From JAWLHU01 sp041690255 (GTDB lineage Bacteria; Bacillota; Sulfobacillia; Symbiobacteriales; Symbiobacteriaceae), in NCBI GenBank assembly GCA_041690255.1, contig JAWLHU010000011.1, positions 186,001 to 250,000 of the forward strand: DNA of 64,000 bases, in the 5' to 3' direction. The position numbers and the translations under genes are program-made. Under the pieces are notes generated by a model that made no database searches, was not told the origin of the DNA, and saw only the letters and a program-made list of their open reading frames with translations. The stretch's first letter is position 1, and each line of letters opens with the position of its first letter. Positions 7,902-17,076 of this stretch are shown in pieces.

Positions 7902-10900
7902 ATGGGACGACCCGAGTTTGTCCATCTGCACCTGCACACCGAGTACTCCCTGCTGGACGGGGCCAACCGAATTGAGCCCCTGGCCGCACGCGCCGCCGAA
8001 CTGGGCATGAAGGCCGTCGGTCTGACCGACCACGGCGTTCTCTTCGGCGTGATCCCCTTCTACCAGGCCATGAAGAAGCACGGGGTGAAGCCGATCCTGG
8101 GTTGCGAGCTTTACGTGGCCCCTGACTCCCGCCATATCAAGACTGGCGGTGAGAAGGCCTTTCACCTGACCGTTCTGGCGGAGACCTACGAGGGGTACAA
8201 GAACCTCGTAAAGCTTGTCTCTGCTGGTCATACCGAGGGCTTTTACTACAAGCCGCGGGTTGACCGCGAACTCCTCGCACAGCACAGCAAGGGCTTGATC
8301 GCCCTCTCCGGCTGCCTCGCCGCCGAGGTGCCTCGCAAGTTCCTCTCCGGTCAGGCGGAGGAGGCGCGCAAGACCATCGGTCTCTACCGTGAGATCTTCG
8401 GCCCCTCCAACTACTTCCTCGAACTGCAGGACCACGGCCTTCCCGAGCAGCCCGAGCTCAACCAGTGGCTGATCAGCCAGGGTCTGCCGGTGGTGGCGAC
8501 CAACGACACCCATTATCTCTTCCCCGAGCATGCCCGAGTGCAGGACGTACTGATCTGCATAGGCACCAACAAAACGATCGATGATCCCAATCGCCTGAAG
8601 ATCGGCTCCCAGGAGCTCTATCTGAAATCGGCCGAGGAGATGTACTACCGCTTCGGTCACGTGCCCGGCGCTCTGGAGAACACCCTGGCGATCGGTGAGC
8701 GGGCGAACGTGGAACTTCCCTTTGGCCAGATCCACCTGCCCAACTACGCCATTCCCGCCGGTTACGATGCCGCCAGCTACCTCCGGAAGCTGTGCTACGA
8801 TCGGCTTCCCGGGCGGTATGGCGGAGAGCCACCCGCGGGGGCGACCGAGCGACTCGATCACGAGTTGAAGGTGATCGAGGGGATGGGCTTCCCGGGCTAC
8901 TTCCTGATCGTCTGGGACTTTGTCGAGTACGCCCGGTCCCGGGGGATTCCCGTCGGGCCCGGGCGTGGCTCCGGCGCCTCCTCACTCGTCGCCTACGTCT
9001 TGGGCATCACCGATGTCGATCCGCTGCGCTACGGCCTTCTCTTCGAGCGCTTCCTCAATCCGGAGCGGGTGGACATGCCAGACTTCGACATTGACTTCTG
9101 CTATGAGCGGCGCGGTGAGGTGATCGAGTACGTTCACAACAAGTACGGCGCAGAGTGCGTCGCACAGGTGATTACCTTCACCACCCTGGCGGCCCGAGGA
9201 GCGGTGCGCGACGTTGGCCGAGCACTGGGCATGTCCTACGGCGATGTGGACCGAGTCGCCAAGCTCCTGCCCTGGGGACGTGACCTCGCCACGGCCCTTG
9301 AGAAGGTCCCCGAACTGAAGGAGATGTACGCCGAGCGGGAGCAGGTCCGGGTCTTGATCGACACAGCCAAGGCCGTGGAGGGGATGCCCCGGAACCCCTC
9401 CGTTCACGCCGCCGGCGTGGTGATCACCGCCGAGCCGCTGGTGGAGCACGTGCCGCTCTATCGGATGGGCGATGAAGCGATCGTCACCCAGTTCGACATG
9501 GACCAGTTGAAGGAGATCGGCCTGCTGAAGATGGACTTCCTCGGCCTGCGGACGCTAACCGTCATCGATTACGCCGTCCGGTCCGTTCGACAGCATATGC
9601 CTGACTTCGACATCGAGCAGATCCCGGCCGATGACCCCGCCACCTTCGCCATGCTCTCCAGGGGTGAGACCATGGGGCTCTTTCAGATCGAAGCCGGCTG
9701 GGTGGCGGACGTCCTGCGGCAGATGAAGCCGTCTAAGTTCGAGGATATCATCGCCACGATCTCGCTCTGCCGCCCGGGGCCCATGGAGCATATCCCGGAC
9801 TACATTCGCGGAAAACAGGACCCAGGATCGGTCCAGTACCTGCACCCGGACCTGGAGCCAATCCTGGCCGAGACATACGGTGTCATGGTCTACCAGGAAC
9901 AGATCATCCAGATCGCGAACCGCCTTGCGGGTATGTCCCTGGGCCAGGCTGACCTGCTGCGGCGGGCGGTGGCCAAGAAGAAGCGGGAGGACTTGGAGAA
10001 GTACGGCAAGCGGTTCATGGAGGCGCTGACCGATCACGGCTACAGCAGGGAGATGGCGGATGCACTCTATGACCAGATCATTCGCTTCGCCAACTACGGC
10101 TTCAACAAGTGCCACGCCACCCCATACGCCAAGGTGGCCTACCAGACCGCCTACCTGAAGCGGCACTTCCCTGTGGAGTACATGGCTGCCCTCATGAACT
10201 CGGTCCTGGGACAGGAGTCGAAGGTGGCGCTGTACATGGAAGAATGTCGCCGGTTGGGGATCCAAGTCCTCGCGCCGGATGTAAATTCTTCCATGGCCCG
10301 CTTCACGCCCGATGGTCAGGCGATCCGGTTTGGTCTGGGCGCCGTCAAGAACATCGGCTGGGGCGCAGTCGATGCGATCGTGCAGGCCCGTACCGATGCC
10401 GGCCCCTTCACCGGGCTGCGTGATTTCTGCGAGCGGGTAGATGTTCGACATCTTAACCGCAAGGCGGTGGAGTCGCTAATCATGGCCGGCGCCTTTGATC
10501 ACGTGGCACCGCCCGGGGGCAAGAGCCACTATCGCTCCCAGATGCTCGAGGTCCTGGACCGGGTGCTGGACGATGCGCACAAGTTGCAGCGGCATCGTCA
10601 GGCGGGGCAGATCTCGCTCTTCGACCTGGGCGTCCAGGCGACGGCCGGTGGAGGGCCTGAGGTACTGCCGGAGATACCGGAGTTCCCGCCCCAGCGGCTC
10701 CTGGTCATGGAGAAGGAGGTCCTGGGCTTCTACGCCTCCGGCCATCCGCTTCGACAGTATCAGGTAGCGATCGACAGCCACGGTGCTGTGCCGATCGGCA
10801 CGCTCGCCGAGCAGCAGGATGGTGTACGCATTACCGCCGGTGGCATTCTTGTGGGCCTGAAGCAGGTGACCACCCGCAGCGGTTCCAACATGGCGTTTCT

Positions 10901-11390
10901 GACCCTGGAGGACCAGACCGGCCAGGTGGAGGTCGTCCTCTTCCCCCGGGTTCTCTCCGCCTCGTCTCGCCTGCTCAAGCCGGACCAGCCACTCCTTGTG
11001 CGGGGCAAGCTTCAGGTGCAGGAAGAGGAGGCCAAACTCCTCGCCGATGAGGTCCTGCCCTTGTCAGCAGCGGTCACGCCCCCGAATCAGGCGCCAGTTC
11101 AGGAGCGCCCACCTGTTCCATCTGGCTCCGAGACTACTGCGGAAATCGGTGCGCCCAAGCCAGCACCCGTTCTCTACCTCCGGGTCGCTGCCATGAGCGA
11201 TGACGCCCCGCTTATGCGCAAGGTCGAACGGGTGATCAAGCGGTATCCCGGGACAACCCCCGTCCATATCAAGATGGAGCCCTTGGGCAAGTGGATCAAG
11301 GTGCATGAGCACCTCCATGTGGCGGTAACCCCGGCTCTGGTGACGGAGTTGAAGGCCCTCATCGGCGAAGATAACGTCGTTGCCAAGTAA
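7902..11390 (+). CDS. dnaE: DNA polymerase III subunit alpha
   Basis: The replicative polymerase catalytic subunit, 1162 residues from ATG 7902. It opens with the PHP domain (FVHLHLHTEYSLLDG; later LTDHGVLFG). The polymerase active site follows: PVGPGRGSGASSLVAY, then PDFDIDFCYERR with the catalytic aspartates, and KMDFLGLRTL. A helix-hairpin-helix tandem and a C-terminal OB fold (VEVVLFPRVL) complete the DnaE1-type order, with no PolC exonuclease insertion. GAGGTG lies 6-11 bases upstream of ATG 7902. The open frame extends back to 7323, but that part overlaps the preceding gene and is not coding. Confidence 0.95.
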   Translation: MGRPEFVHLHLHTEYSLLDGANRIEPLAARAAELGMKAVGLTDHGVLFGVIPFYQAMKKHGVKPILGCELYVAPDSRHIKTGGEKAFHLTVLAETYEGYKNLVKLVSAGHTEGFYYKPRVDRELLAQHSKGLIALSGCLAAEVPRKFLSGQAEEARKTIGLYREIFGPSNYFLELQDHGLPEQPELNQWLISQGLPVVATNDTHYLFPEHARVQDVLICIGTNKTIDDPNRLKIGSQELYLKSAEEMYYRFGHVPGALENTLAIGERANVELPFGQIHLPNYAIPAGYDAASYLRKLCYDRLPGRYGGEPPAGATERLDHELKVIEGMGFPGYFLIVWDFVEYARSRGIPVGPGRGSGASSLVAYVLGITDVDPLRYGLLFERFLNPERVDMPDFDIDFCYERRGEVIEYVHNKYGAECVAQVITFTTLAARGAVRDVGRALGMSYGDVDRVAKLLPWGRDLATALEKVPELKEMYAEREQVRVLIDTAKAVEGMPRNPSVHAAGVVITAEPLVEHVPLYRMGDEAIVTQFDMDQLKEIGLLKMDFLGLRTLTVIDYAVRSVRQHMPDFDIEQIPADDPATFAMLSRGETMGLFQIEAGWVADVLRQMKPSKFEDIIATISLCRPGPMEHIPDYIRGKQDPGSVQYLHPDLEPILAETYGVMVYQEQIIQIANRLAGMSLGQADLLRRAVAKKKREDLEKYGKRFMEALTDHGYSREMADALYDQIIRFANYGFNKCHATPYAKVAYQTAYLKRHFPVEYMAALMNSVLGQESKVALYMEECRRLGIQVLAPDVNSSMARFTPDGQAIRFGLGAVKNIGWGAVDAIVQARTDAGPFTGLRDFCERVDVRHLNRKAVESLIMAGAFDHVAPPGGKSHYRSQMLEVLDRVLDDAHKLQRHRQAGQISLFDLGVQATAGGGPEVLPEIPEFPPQRLLVMEKEVLGFYASGHPLRQYQVAIDSHGAVPIGTLAEQQDGVRITAGGILVGLKQVTTRSGSNMAFLTLEDQTGQVEVVLFPRVLSASSRLLKPDQPLLVRGKLQVQEEEAKLLADEVLPLSAAVTPPNQAPVQERPPVPSGSETTAEIGAPKPAPVLYLRVAAMSDDAPLMRKVERVIKRYPGTTPVHIKMEPLGKWIKVHEHLHVAVTPALVTELKALIGEDNVVAK

Positions 11391-11481
11391 TTTGTAAAAG
11401 TTTGGCGGATCAGGGAGGGAACATGTCCCACACATCGAATAAGTTGGTAGAGGGTTATCATCGTGTGGAGGAAGGACTACC

Positions 11482-12531
11482 ATGATCTATCTGGTCTCCG
11501 CCCTGTCCATCGGAATCGCGATACTCTGCTTTGCGCTCCTACGCCTGCAGCAAAGTCTGCGCGTAGAGCGGCAGCGCTTGGCGCGGGCAGAGGAAGAACT
11601 GAAGGGCGCTGTCGACATGGTTGGCCTCGTCTCCCGTGCTGAGTGGCGCCGATCCGCCCATGAGCTGGTCCAGAGCCTCGTGCGCCTGGAGGCGGCTCGC
11701 AGTGTTCTCCTTCTGTCCGGTACCGATGCCAAGACCGCAGAGGTGCTCGCCTCCGCTTCAGCGCAGGGCGAAGCCGCGTGGGAGAAGGTTGACGATCAGG
11801 TTCTGAGCACAGTCTTTCGCAACGGAGAACCGAGCACAGTCGGTATCGAGCGCTATCTCCCTGTCAATGCCGACAGCGGCATGGTCGGAGTGCTGGCAGT
11901 ACGGGGGGTGGCGGAGTGTCACGGTACGACTGTTCAGGTCGCAGCGCATCTGGCGGGGTTGGTTTTGGTGGGCACAAAGCTCTATCAGAAACAGGCGGCA
12001 ATCTCCAATACCGATGGTCTGACCGGTCTGATCAACCACCGCTACTTCCAGCAGCTCCTGGGGGTCTCCCTCGGGCAGGCTTACCTGGAGGGAGCGCCTC
12101 TGAGTATCATCTTCATTGACATCGACCACTTCAAGTCAGTGAACGATACGTATGGTCATCAGTTCGGTGATATGGTTCTCCGTGAGATCGGCTCACTGCT
12201 CCGGCGCGAGCTCCCATCCGACGCCATTCCCGCCCGCTACGGTGGCGAGGAGATGATCGTTCTGGCCCAGGGCGAAAGTGCCCGGCGCTCTGATCAGTTG
12301 GCCGAGCAGATCCGCCAGGCGGTGGCAAACTATCGCATACTCGATCCGGTCTCGGGCACACACATAGGTGTGACCGTTAGTCTGGGAGTGGCTAACTACG
12401 AGTTGGGACAGGGCAAGAGCAAGCTGATCGCCCGGGCCGACGAAGCGCTCTACGCCTCGAAACGATCCGGTCGGAACCGGGTGACGGTTGCCACACTGGA
12501 GAACGTCACCGTTTCACCGAACGTCTCATAA
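11482..12531 (+). CDS. Diguanylate cyclase (membrane-anchored, GAF-like sensor, GGDEF)
   Basis: Makes c-di-GMP from two GTP. 349 residues: an N-terminal membrane helix (residues 2-24), a short basic coiled coil, a GAF-like sensory segment (about 45-170), then a GGDEF domain with FIDIDHFKSVNDTYGH and active site RYGGEEM. GGEE(M) instead of GGDEF is an accepted catalytic variant. No RxxD inhibitory site precedes it, so product inhibition is not expected. GGAAGGACTACC precedes ATG 11482. The c-di-GMP riboswitches at 24.4-24.7 kb are a possible downstream target (inference). Confidence 0.9.
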   Translation: MIYLVSALSIGIAILCFALLRLQQSLRVERQRLARAEEELKGAVDMVGLVSRAEWRRSAHELVQSLVRLEAARSVLLLSGTDAKTAEVLASASAQGEAAWEKVDDQVLSTVFRNGEPSTVGIERYLPVNADSGMVGVLAVRGVAECHGTTVQVAAHLAGLVLVGTKLYQKQAAISNTDGLTGLINHRYFQQLLGVSLGQAYLEGAPLSIIFIDIDHFKSVNDTYGHQFGDMVLREIGSLLRRELPSDAIPARYGGEEMIVLAQGESARRSDQLAEQIRQAVANYRILDPVSGTHIGVTVSLGVANYELGQGKSKLIARADEALYASKRSGRNRVTVATLENVTVSPNVS

Positions 12532-12581
12532 GAACGGAATAATAACCGTACCCCAGGTAGAAATGGAGGACCTTGTACGAA

Positions 12582-13057
12582 TGTACAAAGCCGTGTTACA
12601 GATGCTTGAGAACCGAGGTGTCAGCCTCGATGAGATCGCCCAGGTGGTCCTGCAGATTCAAAAGGGATACTATCCCGAACTGACCATTGAGGAGTGCCTG
12701 GGCGGGGTGGATGCTGTGATCAGGAAGCGGGAGGTACAGCACGCGATTCTCACTGGTGTTGCGCTGGACGTGCTGGCCGAGGAGCAGAAGCTCCCCGAGC
12801 CGCTGCAGTCCATTGTGGCCAAGGATGATTTTCTCTTCGGTGTCGATGAGATCGTGGCGCTCTCTATCACCAACGTGTATGGTTCGATCGGCTTAACAAA
12901 CTTTGGCTACCTGGACAAGACCAAGCCATTGATCATTGGCAAGCTGAATGCCCATAAGGGCGGACGCTGCCATACCTTCCTTGACGATCTGGTCTCCGCC
13001 ATCGCAGCCGCCGCCGCCAGTCGAATTGCCCACGCCCGGCGTCCCGCCGAGGAGTAG
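12582..13057 (+). CDS. Phosphatidylglycerophosphatase A-like protein (YutG/PgpA family)
   Basis: About 158 residues. The block EIAQVVLQIQKGYYPELTIEECLGGVDAVIRKREVQHAILTGVALD matches the YutG-type PgpA family of Firmicutes; near its end DFLFGVDEIVALSITNVYGSIGLTNFGYLDK and HTFLDDLVSAIAAAAA are also conserved there. ATG 12582 has GGAGGA 10 bases upstream and is preferred over ATG 12563, which lies before that site. It follows the diguanylate cyclase by 50 bases and may share its transcript. The enzymatic role in this soluble branch is not certain. Confidence 0.75.
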
Positions 13058-13076
13058 GCAGATGCACGCTATATGA

Positions 13077-13116
13077 TGGAGGGGCATGCCCACTGGGTAT
13101 GCCCCTCCACTTTCTT
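13077..13116 (+). terminator. Intrinsic terminator after the PgpA-like gene
   Basis: Eleven-base perfect stem TGGAGGGGCAT / ATGCCCCTCCA (13077-13087 with 13099-13109), followed by CTTTCTT. Confidence 0.8.
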
Positions 13117-13518
13117 GTGGGACCGAGTGGTTGAGTTGGTCGTTCACCGGCCCGGTCTCCGCGTGATGGTCTATGCTTGAGGCTGCGCTTTCGTATTGAG
13201 TTGGTAGCCATTTGGGTTCAAAGTGCACCGTTTGCAACACGTGCCAACTATCTAGTGAGACGGGACGGACTGATATGGTAAAGGGCTCAGAAACATACAG
13301 GGCGGGGTATATTGTCTCAACCTAGATGAACGTGCCTTGGCGACCTTTCTGCAGGAAATACGCAGTGATTCGCGCAAACCGGGTCAGACCGGCGCTCATC
13401 GCCGAAAATGGCTCCTTGGTTTCCTGAGAAACCTGAGAGTAAGATGAGAAATGTAAGGACTTTGTAAGACGGCTACGTCTCTTGCCCCTGCTTATTGGGA
13501 GAAAGGAGGAGCCAACCA
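13117..13518. other. Intergenic region upstream of the multiheme cytochrome
   Basis: About 400 bases with no supported gene and no riboswitch I recognise. It presumably holds the cytochrome promoter and ends with AAAGGAGGAG, the ribosome binding site of that gene. Confidence 0.4.
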
Positions 13519-15033
13519 ATGACCAGTAAGACTCTGAAGTTGGCTGCCGTTTTGATCGTCCTCATGTTAGCCGTTGTGACCGGAACCGTTGTGACCGCCA
13601 GAACCCCGGCTGAACTTCCCGAGTACGTAGGCTCCAAGGCGTGTCTGGGCTGCCATGCTGATCAGGTGACCGCATGGGAAGGCTCGCTGCACCATGAATC
13701 GTTCCTGGTGATCGACAGCCCGACCGTCTTCCCGGGCGACGCGTCCACCGCTTCGCCAGAACTGATGACTGAGTTGCAGAAGGCGGATTACCTCTGGCGT
13801 GGCAAGCGCTTCATCGACAAGGACCCTGTTACGGGTGATCTCAAGTACCTGAATGTCCAGTGGAACGCCGACAAGGGCGAGTACGAGTCCTACAAGGGCG
13901 GCAGCGTCTGGTCCGATTCCTGCGGCGGCTGCCATTCCGGTGCTGTCAACTCCGGGATTCACCAGATCGCCACCGAGCCTGGCATCAGTTGCGAGAACTG
14001 CCATGGACCGGGCCGGGACCATATCCTCGGCAAGGGTGACGTCTCGAAGATCATCAGCAGCACGATGCCCAGTGAGACCTGCGCTGTGTGCCACAGCGGA
14101 TACAACACGATTCAGGGGGCTTCCCGGTTCACCCAGGGCTACAAACCTGGCACTCCTATTGAGGATTACGCGGAGACCTTCAAGCCGAACGTCTATGAGT
14201 ACGGTCAGGCTCCGCCCGAGAAGGACGGCCACCACCTGGAGGAGTACCCGCAATGGCTGGCCTCAGGCCATGCCAACGCCACGAACCTTCTCATTGATCA
14301 TGGGCCTGCGTATCCGCAGCGGCAGGAGTGCATCTACTGCCACTCTACTGCTGCCGGCATCCAGATCAAGGGTAGGGGCCTTCCGTTCAACGCAGAGACC
14401 GATCTCGTCAACGATGGCGTCTCCTGCGCCGCATGCCACACCTCCCACGGCAGCGAGTTTACCGCTCAGCTGAAGATGGAGCCGCAGGCTCTCTGCGTCT
14501 CTTGCCACAGCGTTGGCCGTGGTAACCCTGCTCCCCAGACAATCGGTATCGTCCGGGCCCCGCATTCTCCGCAGGCGGACATGCTCTGGGGCCAGGCCGC
14601 CATCGGTGTCGCCCCGACCAAGGGTGCTCACTCTGAGCTAACCTGCGTCGAGTGCCACATGACCGAAGGCAACCACATGATGTCTGTCATCAAGCCGGCC
14701 GACGTCATGGGCACTGATCGAGTTGACTCCTGTACGAAGTGCCACACCGACTCCAGTGCCGAGTCTCGTGGTGTCTACCTCGAGCTCTGGAATGAGAGCG
14801 TGAACAGCCGCCTGGCCGCCATCTCTGCCGACGTCGACATAATCGATGCTCGGATCAAGGCGAACGCCAACGCCCTCACTGGGGATGATCTCACCCTGTA
14901 CCAGAACACCCGGGCCAACTTCTGGTATGTAAGGAAGGATGCCTCGGGCGGCGCCCACAATTTCGAGTACGCCATTAAGATCCTGACCCAGGTCCAGAAG
15001 GACATGGCGAAGGTCAAGGCGGCCCTCAAGTAA
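13519..15033 (+). CDS. Secreted nine-heme c-type cytochrome
   Basis: A 504-residue exported electron-transfer protein. A Sec signal peptide or anchor spans residues 1-28. Nine CxxCH heme sites follow: CLGCH, CGGCH, CENCH, CAVCH, CIYCH, CAACH, CVSCH, CVECH and CTKCH. The layout resembles the octa/decaheme cytochromes related to MtrA/DmsE and to nitrite or hydroxylamine-converting cytochromes. I see no CxxCK site of NrfA. A helical C-terminal stretch without hemes follows. The start at 13519 has AAAGGAGG 10 bases upstream. Probably an electron conduit or terminal reductase at the cell surface; the substrate is unknown. Confidence 0.88.
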   Translation: MTSKTLKLAAVLIVLMLAVVTGTVVTARTPAELPEYVGSKACLGCHADQVTAWEGSLHHESFLVIDSPTVFPGDASTASPELMTELQKADYLWRGKRFIDKDPVTGDLKYLNVQWNADKGEYESYKGGSVWSDSCGGCHSGAVNSGIHQIATEPGISCENCHGPGRDHILGKGDVSKIISSTMPSETCAVCHSGYNTIQGASRFTQGYKPGTPIEDYAETFKPNVYEYGQAPPEKDGHHLEEYPQWLASGHANATNLLIDHGPAYPQRQECIYCHSTAAGIQIKGRGLPFNAETDLVNDGVSCAACHTSHGSEFTAQLKMEPQALCVSCHSVGRGNPAPQTIGIVRAPHSPQADMLWGQAAIGVAPTKGAHSELTCVECHMTEGNHMMSVIKPADVMGTDRVDSCTKCHTDSSAESRGVYLELWNESVNSRLAAISADVDIIDARIKANANALTGDDLTLYQNTRANFWYVRKDASGGAHNFEYAIKILTQVQKDMAKVKAALK

Positions 15034-15049
15034 GACCGCTGGAAGCCAT

Positions 15050-15100
15050 AAGCGACCGGGAGCTAATGCTCTCGGTCGCTTCTGTCGCGCTCCCTTTTTC
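15050..15100 (+). terminator. Intrinsic terminator after the cytochrome
   Basis: AAGCGACCG / CGGTCGCTT stem (15050-15081 overall, loop around CTAATG), followed by CTGTCGCGCTCCCTTTTTC. It separates the cytochrome from yhbH piece 1. Confidence 0.7.
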
Positions 15101-15150
15101 CGCTAGTTTGCATAAACTGCTCATACCAGCCGGTGAGACTCAGGAGCAAT

Positions 15151-15160
15151 AGGGAGGGGG
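15151..15160 (+). promoter_or_regulatory. Ribosome binding site of interrupted yhbH
   Basis: AGGGAGGGGG lies 6 bases before ATG 15167. A strong Shine-Dalgarno in front of an apparent 41-base coding fragment indicates that 15167 is the genuine start of a gene completed elsewhere. Upstream, CATAAA (about 15113) and CATACC (about 15122) resemble -10 boxes of mother-cell sigma factors, but no paired -35 is clear. Confidence 0.7.
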
Positions 15161-15166
15161 ACGACC

Positions 15167-15207
15167 ATGGCCTCGACGTCTCAACACGACTGGTCCCTGC
15201 ATCGTAA
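15167..15207 (+). CDS. yhbH: yhbH piece 1 of 4 (N-terminus, DUF444 sporulation protein)
   Basis: Thirteen codons from ATG 15167 give MASTSQHDWSLHR, plus the first two bases (AA) of codon 14. DWSLHR is the conserved N-terminal motif of YhbH proteins (in Bacillus it continues as K-G-x-x-D-Q-x-R-H). Past 15207 homology stops at once. The missing KGPVDQARH continues at 19421. Joining at the TAA shared by 15205-15207 and 19420-19422 gives ...SLHRKGPVDQARH in frame. YhbH/YeaH proteins are needed for normal spore formation in Bacillus and usually occur with PrkA and SpoVR, neither of which is in this window. Confidence 0.88.
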
Positions 15208-15234
15208 CCGATTCAGGGCCAATGTACTACAAAT
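15205..15234. other. attL1 (left end of element 1)
   Basis: Core TAA at 15205-15207; inner arm TACTACAAAT at 15225-15234, starting 17 bases past the core. It pairs with the attR1 arm at 19393-19403. Confidence 0.75.
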
Positions 15235-15381
15235 AGCTTGTCCCAACGTTGGATTGCTTGTGATCTCCTGATTTTCTGTCCTCACCCATTAGGAGGGCTA
15301 CGGAAGGTTTACTTGTGTATTGTGCAGAAGATTGATAGGGTGAATGGAATAATTCGGTCAAAGTGAAAAGGAGAGAGTGCT

Positions 15382-16380
15382 TTGACTGACTTGCTAACAG
15401 TCTATGTCCCGATACTGGTTCCATTGCCATCACCCCTGATGGATGAGGTGTGGCATCAGCACTTTGACAGGGCAGTTTCTGATTTGAACGGGGAGAGTTT
15501 CGAGGTGTCGCTGTCGGCTTCTCAGAAGGTTACTGTTAAAGTCGAATACAGCCCCACCGCCCAAGATTGGCCAGACCTATCCTCTGTTTGGGAGGTCCCC
15601 AATCTCGCTCGTAAAGTACATTTTCTTCGATTCTGTTCTCAGTTCGAAATACCACTTGTCGAGACACCGCCCGAATTTGAGGTATCAAGAGCGGTTATCG
15701 CTCAAGACATCGCCTGTGCCGATCTAGCGAAGGCTGTAGCTGATTTGGTGGTGGCAATGAACATTGCCAGGCCAGGGGTTCTCGATACACTTGAGGGGTT
15801 CGGTTTTGTCAATGGGAGGCTCATGAGCCGAACGCGTCCACTTCGAGGTGGATACCTGCAGGAAGCCATGGAGATCGTTCGTCACTTGAACTGGCCCCCA
15901 GTCGAATATATCGGGATACAGGAGACTTGGCGGTGGGTAAGCAAGATTCCTGGATTGCCTGACGGCATTCCTCGAGGGAAGGCTGGACGAGCATTTGCAG
16001 CTGTTACATATCTACATGAGGGCGATCACTCGTTGAGCTTAGTGTGGGCACTGTTGGGGCTTGAGGCCATTTACGGTCAGGGCAATCATGGTGTGAAGGA
16101 GCAATTGATAGGGAAAGCCATAGCCCTCCTAGGGTCTCCCGAGTCGAACAAAAAGGTGTTTGGCCAAGCCTATGATTTTCGATCTCGCTTAGTCCATGGT
16201 GACATCGATCTTCCGGTTGCCTATACACCGTACGATGCGTTGCCCCAGTTCGAAAAGTATGAGACAGATCTAGTACGATCGGGAGCGCTGACGATCACTG
16301 TGCTGCTATCGACTTTGCAGAAGTTGATTAGCGTAGACAGCTACGACTTGACGTTCTCATACATGTGGGAGCAGGCTTAG
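15382..16380 (+). CDS. HEPN-domain protein (Apea-like), unknown function
   Basis: 332 residues from a TTG start at 15382, with AAAGGAGAG 7-8 bases upstream. The N-terminal 200 residues are unassigned. The C-terminal part (AFAAVTYLHEGDHSLSLVWALLGLEAIYG onward) resembles Apea-like HEPN domains and contains RSRLVHGD, an R-x4-H motif of the kind that forms the active site of HEPN ribonucleases. Such proteins often serve in phage defence or toxin modules. Its base composition is visibly lower in GC than its neighbours, consistent with transfer. It sits on element 1, next to the folded non-coding region. Confidence 0.65.
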   Translation: MTDLLTVYVPILVPLPSPLMDEVWHQHFDRAVSDLNGESFEVSLSASQKVTVKVEYSPTAQDWPDLSSVWEVPNLARKVHFLRFCSQFEIPLVETPPEFEVSRAVIAQDIACADLAKAVADLVVAMNIARPGVLDTLEGFGFVNGRLMSRTRPLRGGYLQEAMEIVRHLNWPPVEYIGIQETWRWVSKIPGLPDGIPRGKAGRAFAAVTYLHEGDHSLSLVWALLGLEAIYGQGNHGVKEQLIGKAIALLGSPESNKKVFGQAYDFRSRLVHGDIDLPVAYTPYDALPQFEKYETDLVRSGALTITVLLSTLQKLISVDSYDLTFSYMWEQA

Positions 16381-17060
16381 TCGTAGAAGCCCCCTACCGG
16401 TACGCAGAGATAAAGCAGGGTGTCAGTAGGGTTCTAGCACTTGTGGGACATGGCCTGGGCACGGTGCCATGGACGATGGGGAATGGTGTCGTAGTCGTTC
16501 CAAGCCAGGCGGGGCAAGGTTAGGCAAGGGTGTCCTGCCTGGACGGCAGGATAGATGGTGCGACTCCGCACCATGTAGCGTTACGGCAACAAGCCCTGAG
16601 CCGGGGCGCACATGGTTTAGGTGTGCGACTCCAAACCCTGGTCAGCTAGAACCACTTGACCTGGAGCGAGGCGCACGGGGCCGGAGGGACGAAACCCGGA
16701 TACTCTGCTCCCCTAACGGGTGCGCAGAGATAAAGAGCGTGGAACGATGGTATTGCAGCCCATGTGCTGTCTGGCTTCGGCAGTGGGCCTGCCTTGTCCA
16801 AGGAACCGGTGGACGTGGGCGCGAAGACTCCAAATTCAAGTGAGACAAGGCCTGGGCCGTGGGACTCCAAGCCAGACCGGGCCGGGGGTTGAGCGATGAT
16901 ACACCTGGGGCGCCCGCTCCAGTCAAGTCCCAAGCGGTGCAGAGCACCGCCGCCGCTTGGCGGCGAGGACTTGACAGGGCAAGCGCCCCAGATAGAATGC
17001 TCCATCAACCCGGCCCCCAGTATAGTCTAGAGGCAAAGCAGGATGCCGGCAGGTTACGGT
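16381..17060 (+). ncRNA. Candidate structured non-coding region on element 1
   Basis: Nearly 700 bases without a credible gene but full of stems. ATGGTGCG-ACTC-CGCACCAT (16555-16574) is a perfect 8-bp hairpin. The word GACTCC sits beside hairpins at 16562, 16625, 16824 and 16863. A 25-base near-repeat with CCCCTA, CGG, CGCAGAGATAAAG occurs at about 16391 and 16709. A very long nested stem ends the region. I recognise no Rfam family; the strand and whether it is transcribed are unknown. Confidence 0.45.
16876..17023. repeat. Nested inverted repeat of about 148 bases
   Basis: Tiers that pair from outside in: GGGCCGGGGGTTGA (about 16879) with TCAACCCGGCCCC (about 17008); CTGGGGCGC (16905) with GCGCCCCAG (16983); GTCAAGTCC (16922) with GGACTTGAC (16967); CAAGCGG (16931) with CCGCTTG (16953). 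It could be a folded RNA, a protein-binding site or a MITE-like remnant. It lies 54 bases before the DUF2750 gene. Confidence 0.75.
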
Positions 17061-17076
17061 TGAGAGGAGGGGAGTC

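Noticed and set aside
15100..15130. SigE/SigK promoter before yhbH
   Set aside because: CATA boxes exist but no correctly spaced -35; kept only as a remark.
15215..15220. AGGGCC shared by 15215-15220 and 19423-19428 as the element 1 core
   Set aside because: Although longer than TAA, crossover there puts yhbH out of frame and soon hits a stop; the TAA core restores conserved residues and agrees with the inverted arms.
16555..16880. tRNA genes: several stems show CTCCAAA, resembling a Trp anticodon loop
   Set aside because: No acceptor or T-arm of the right spacing; stems are too short or mismatched for tRNAs.
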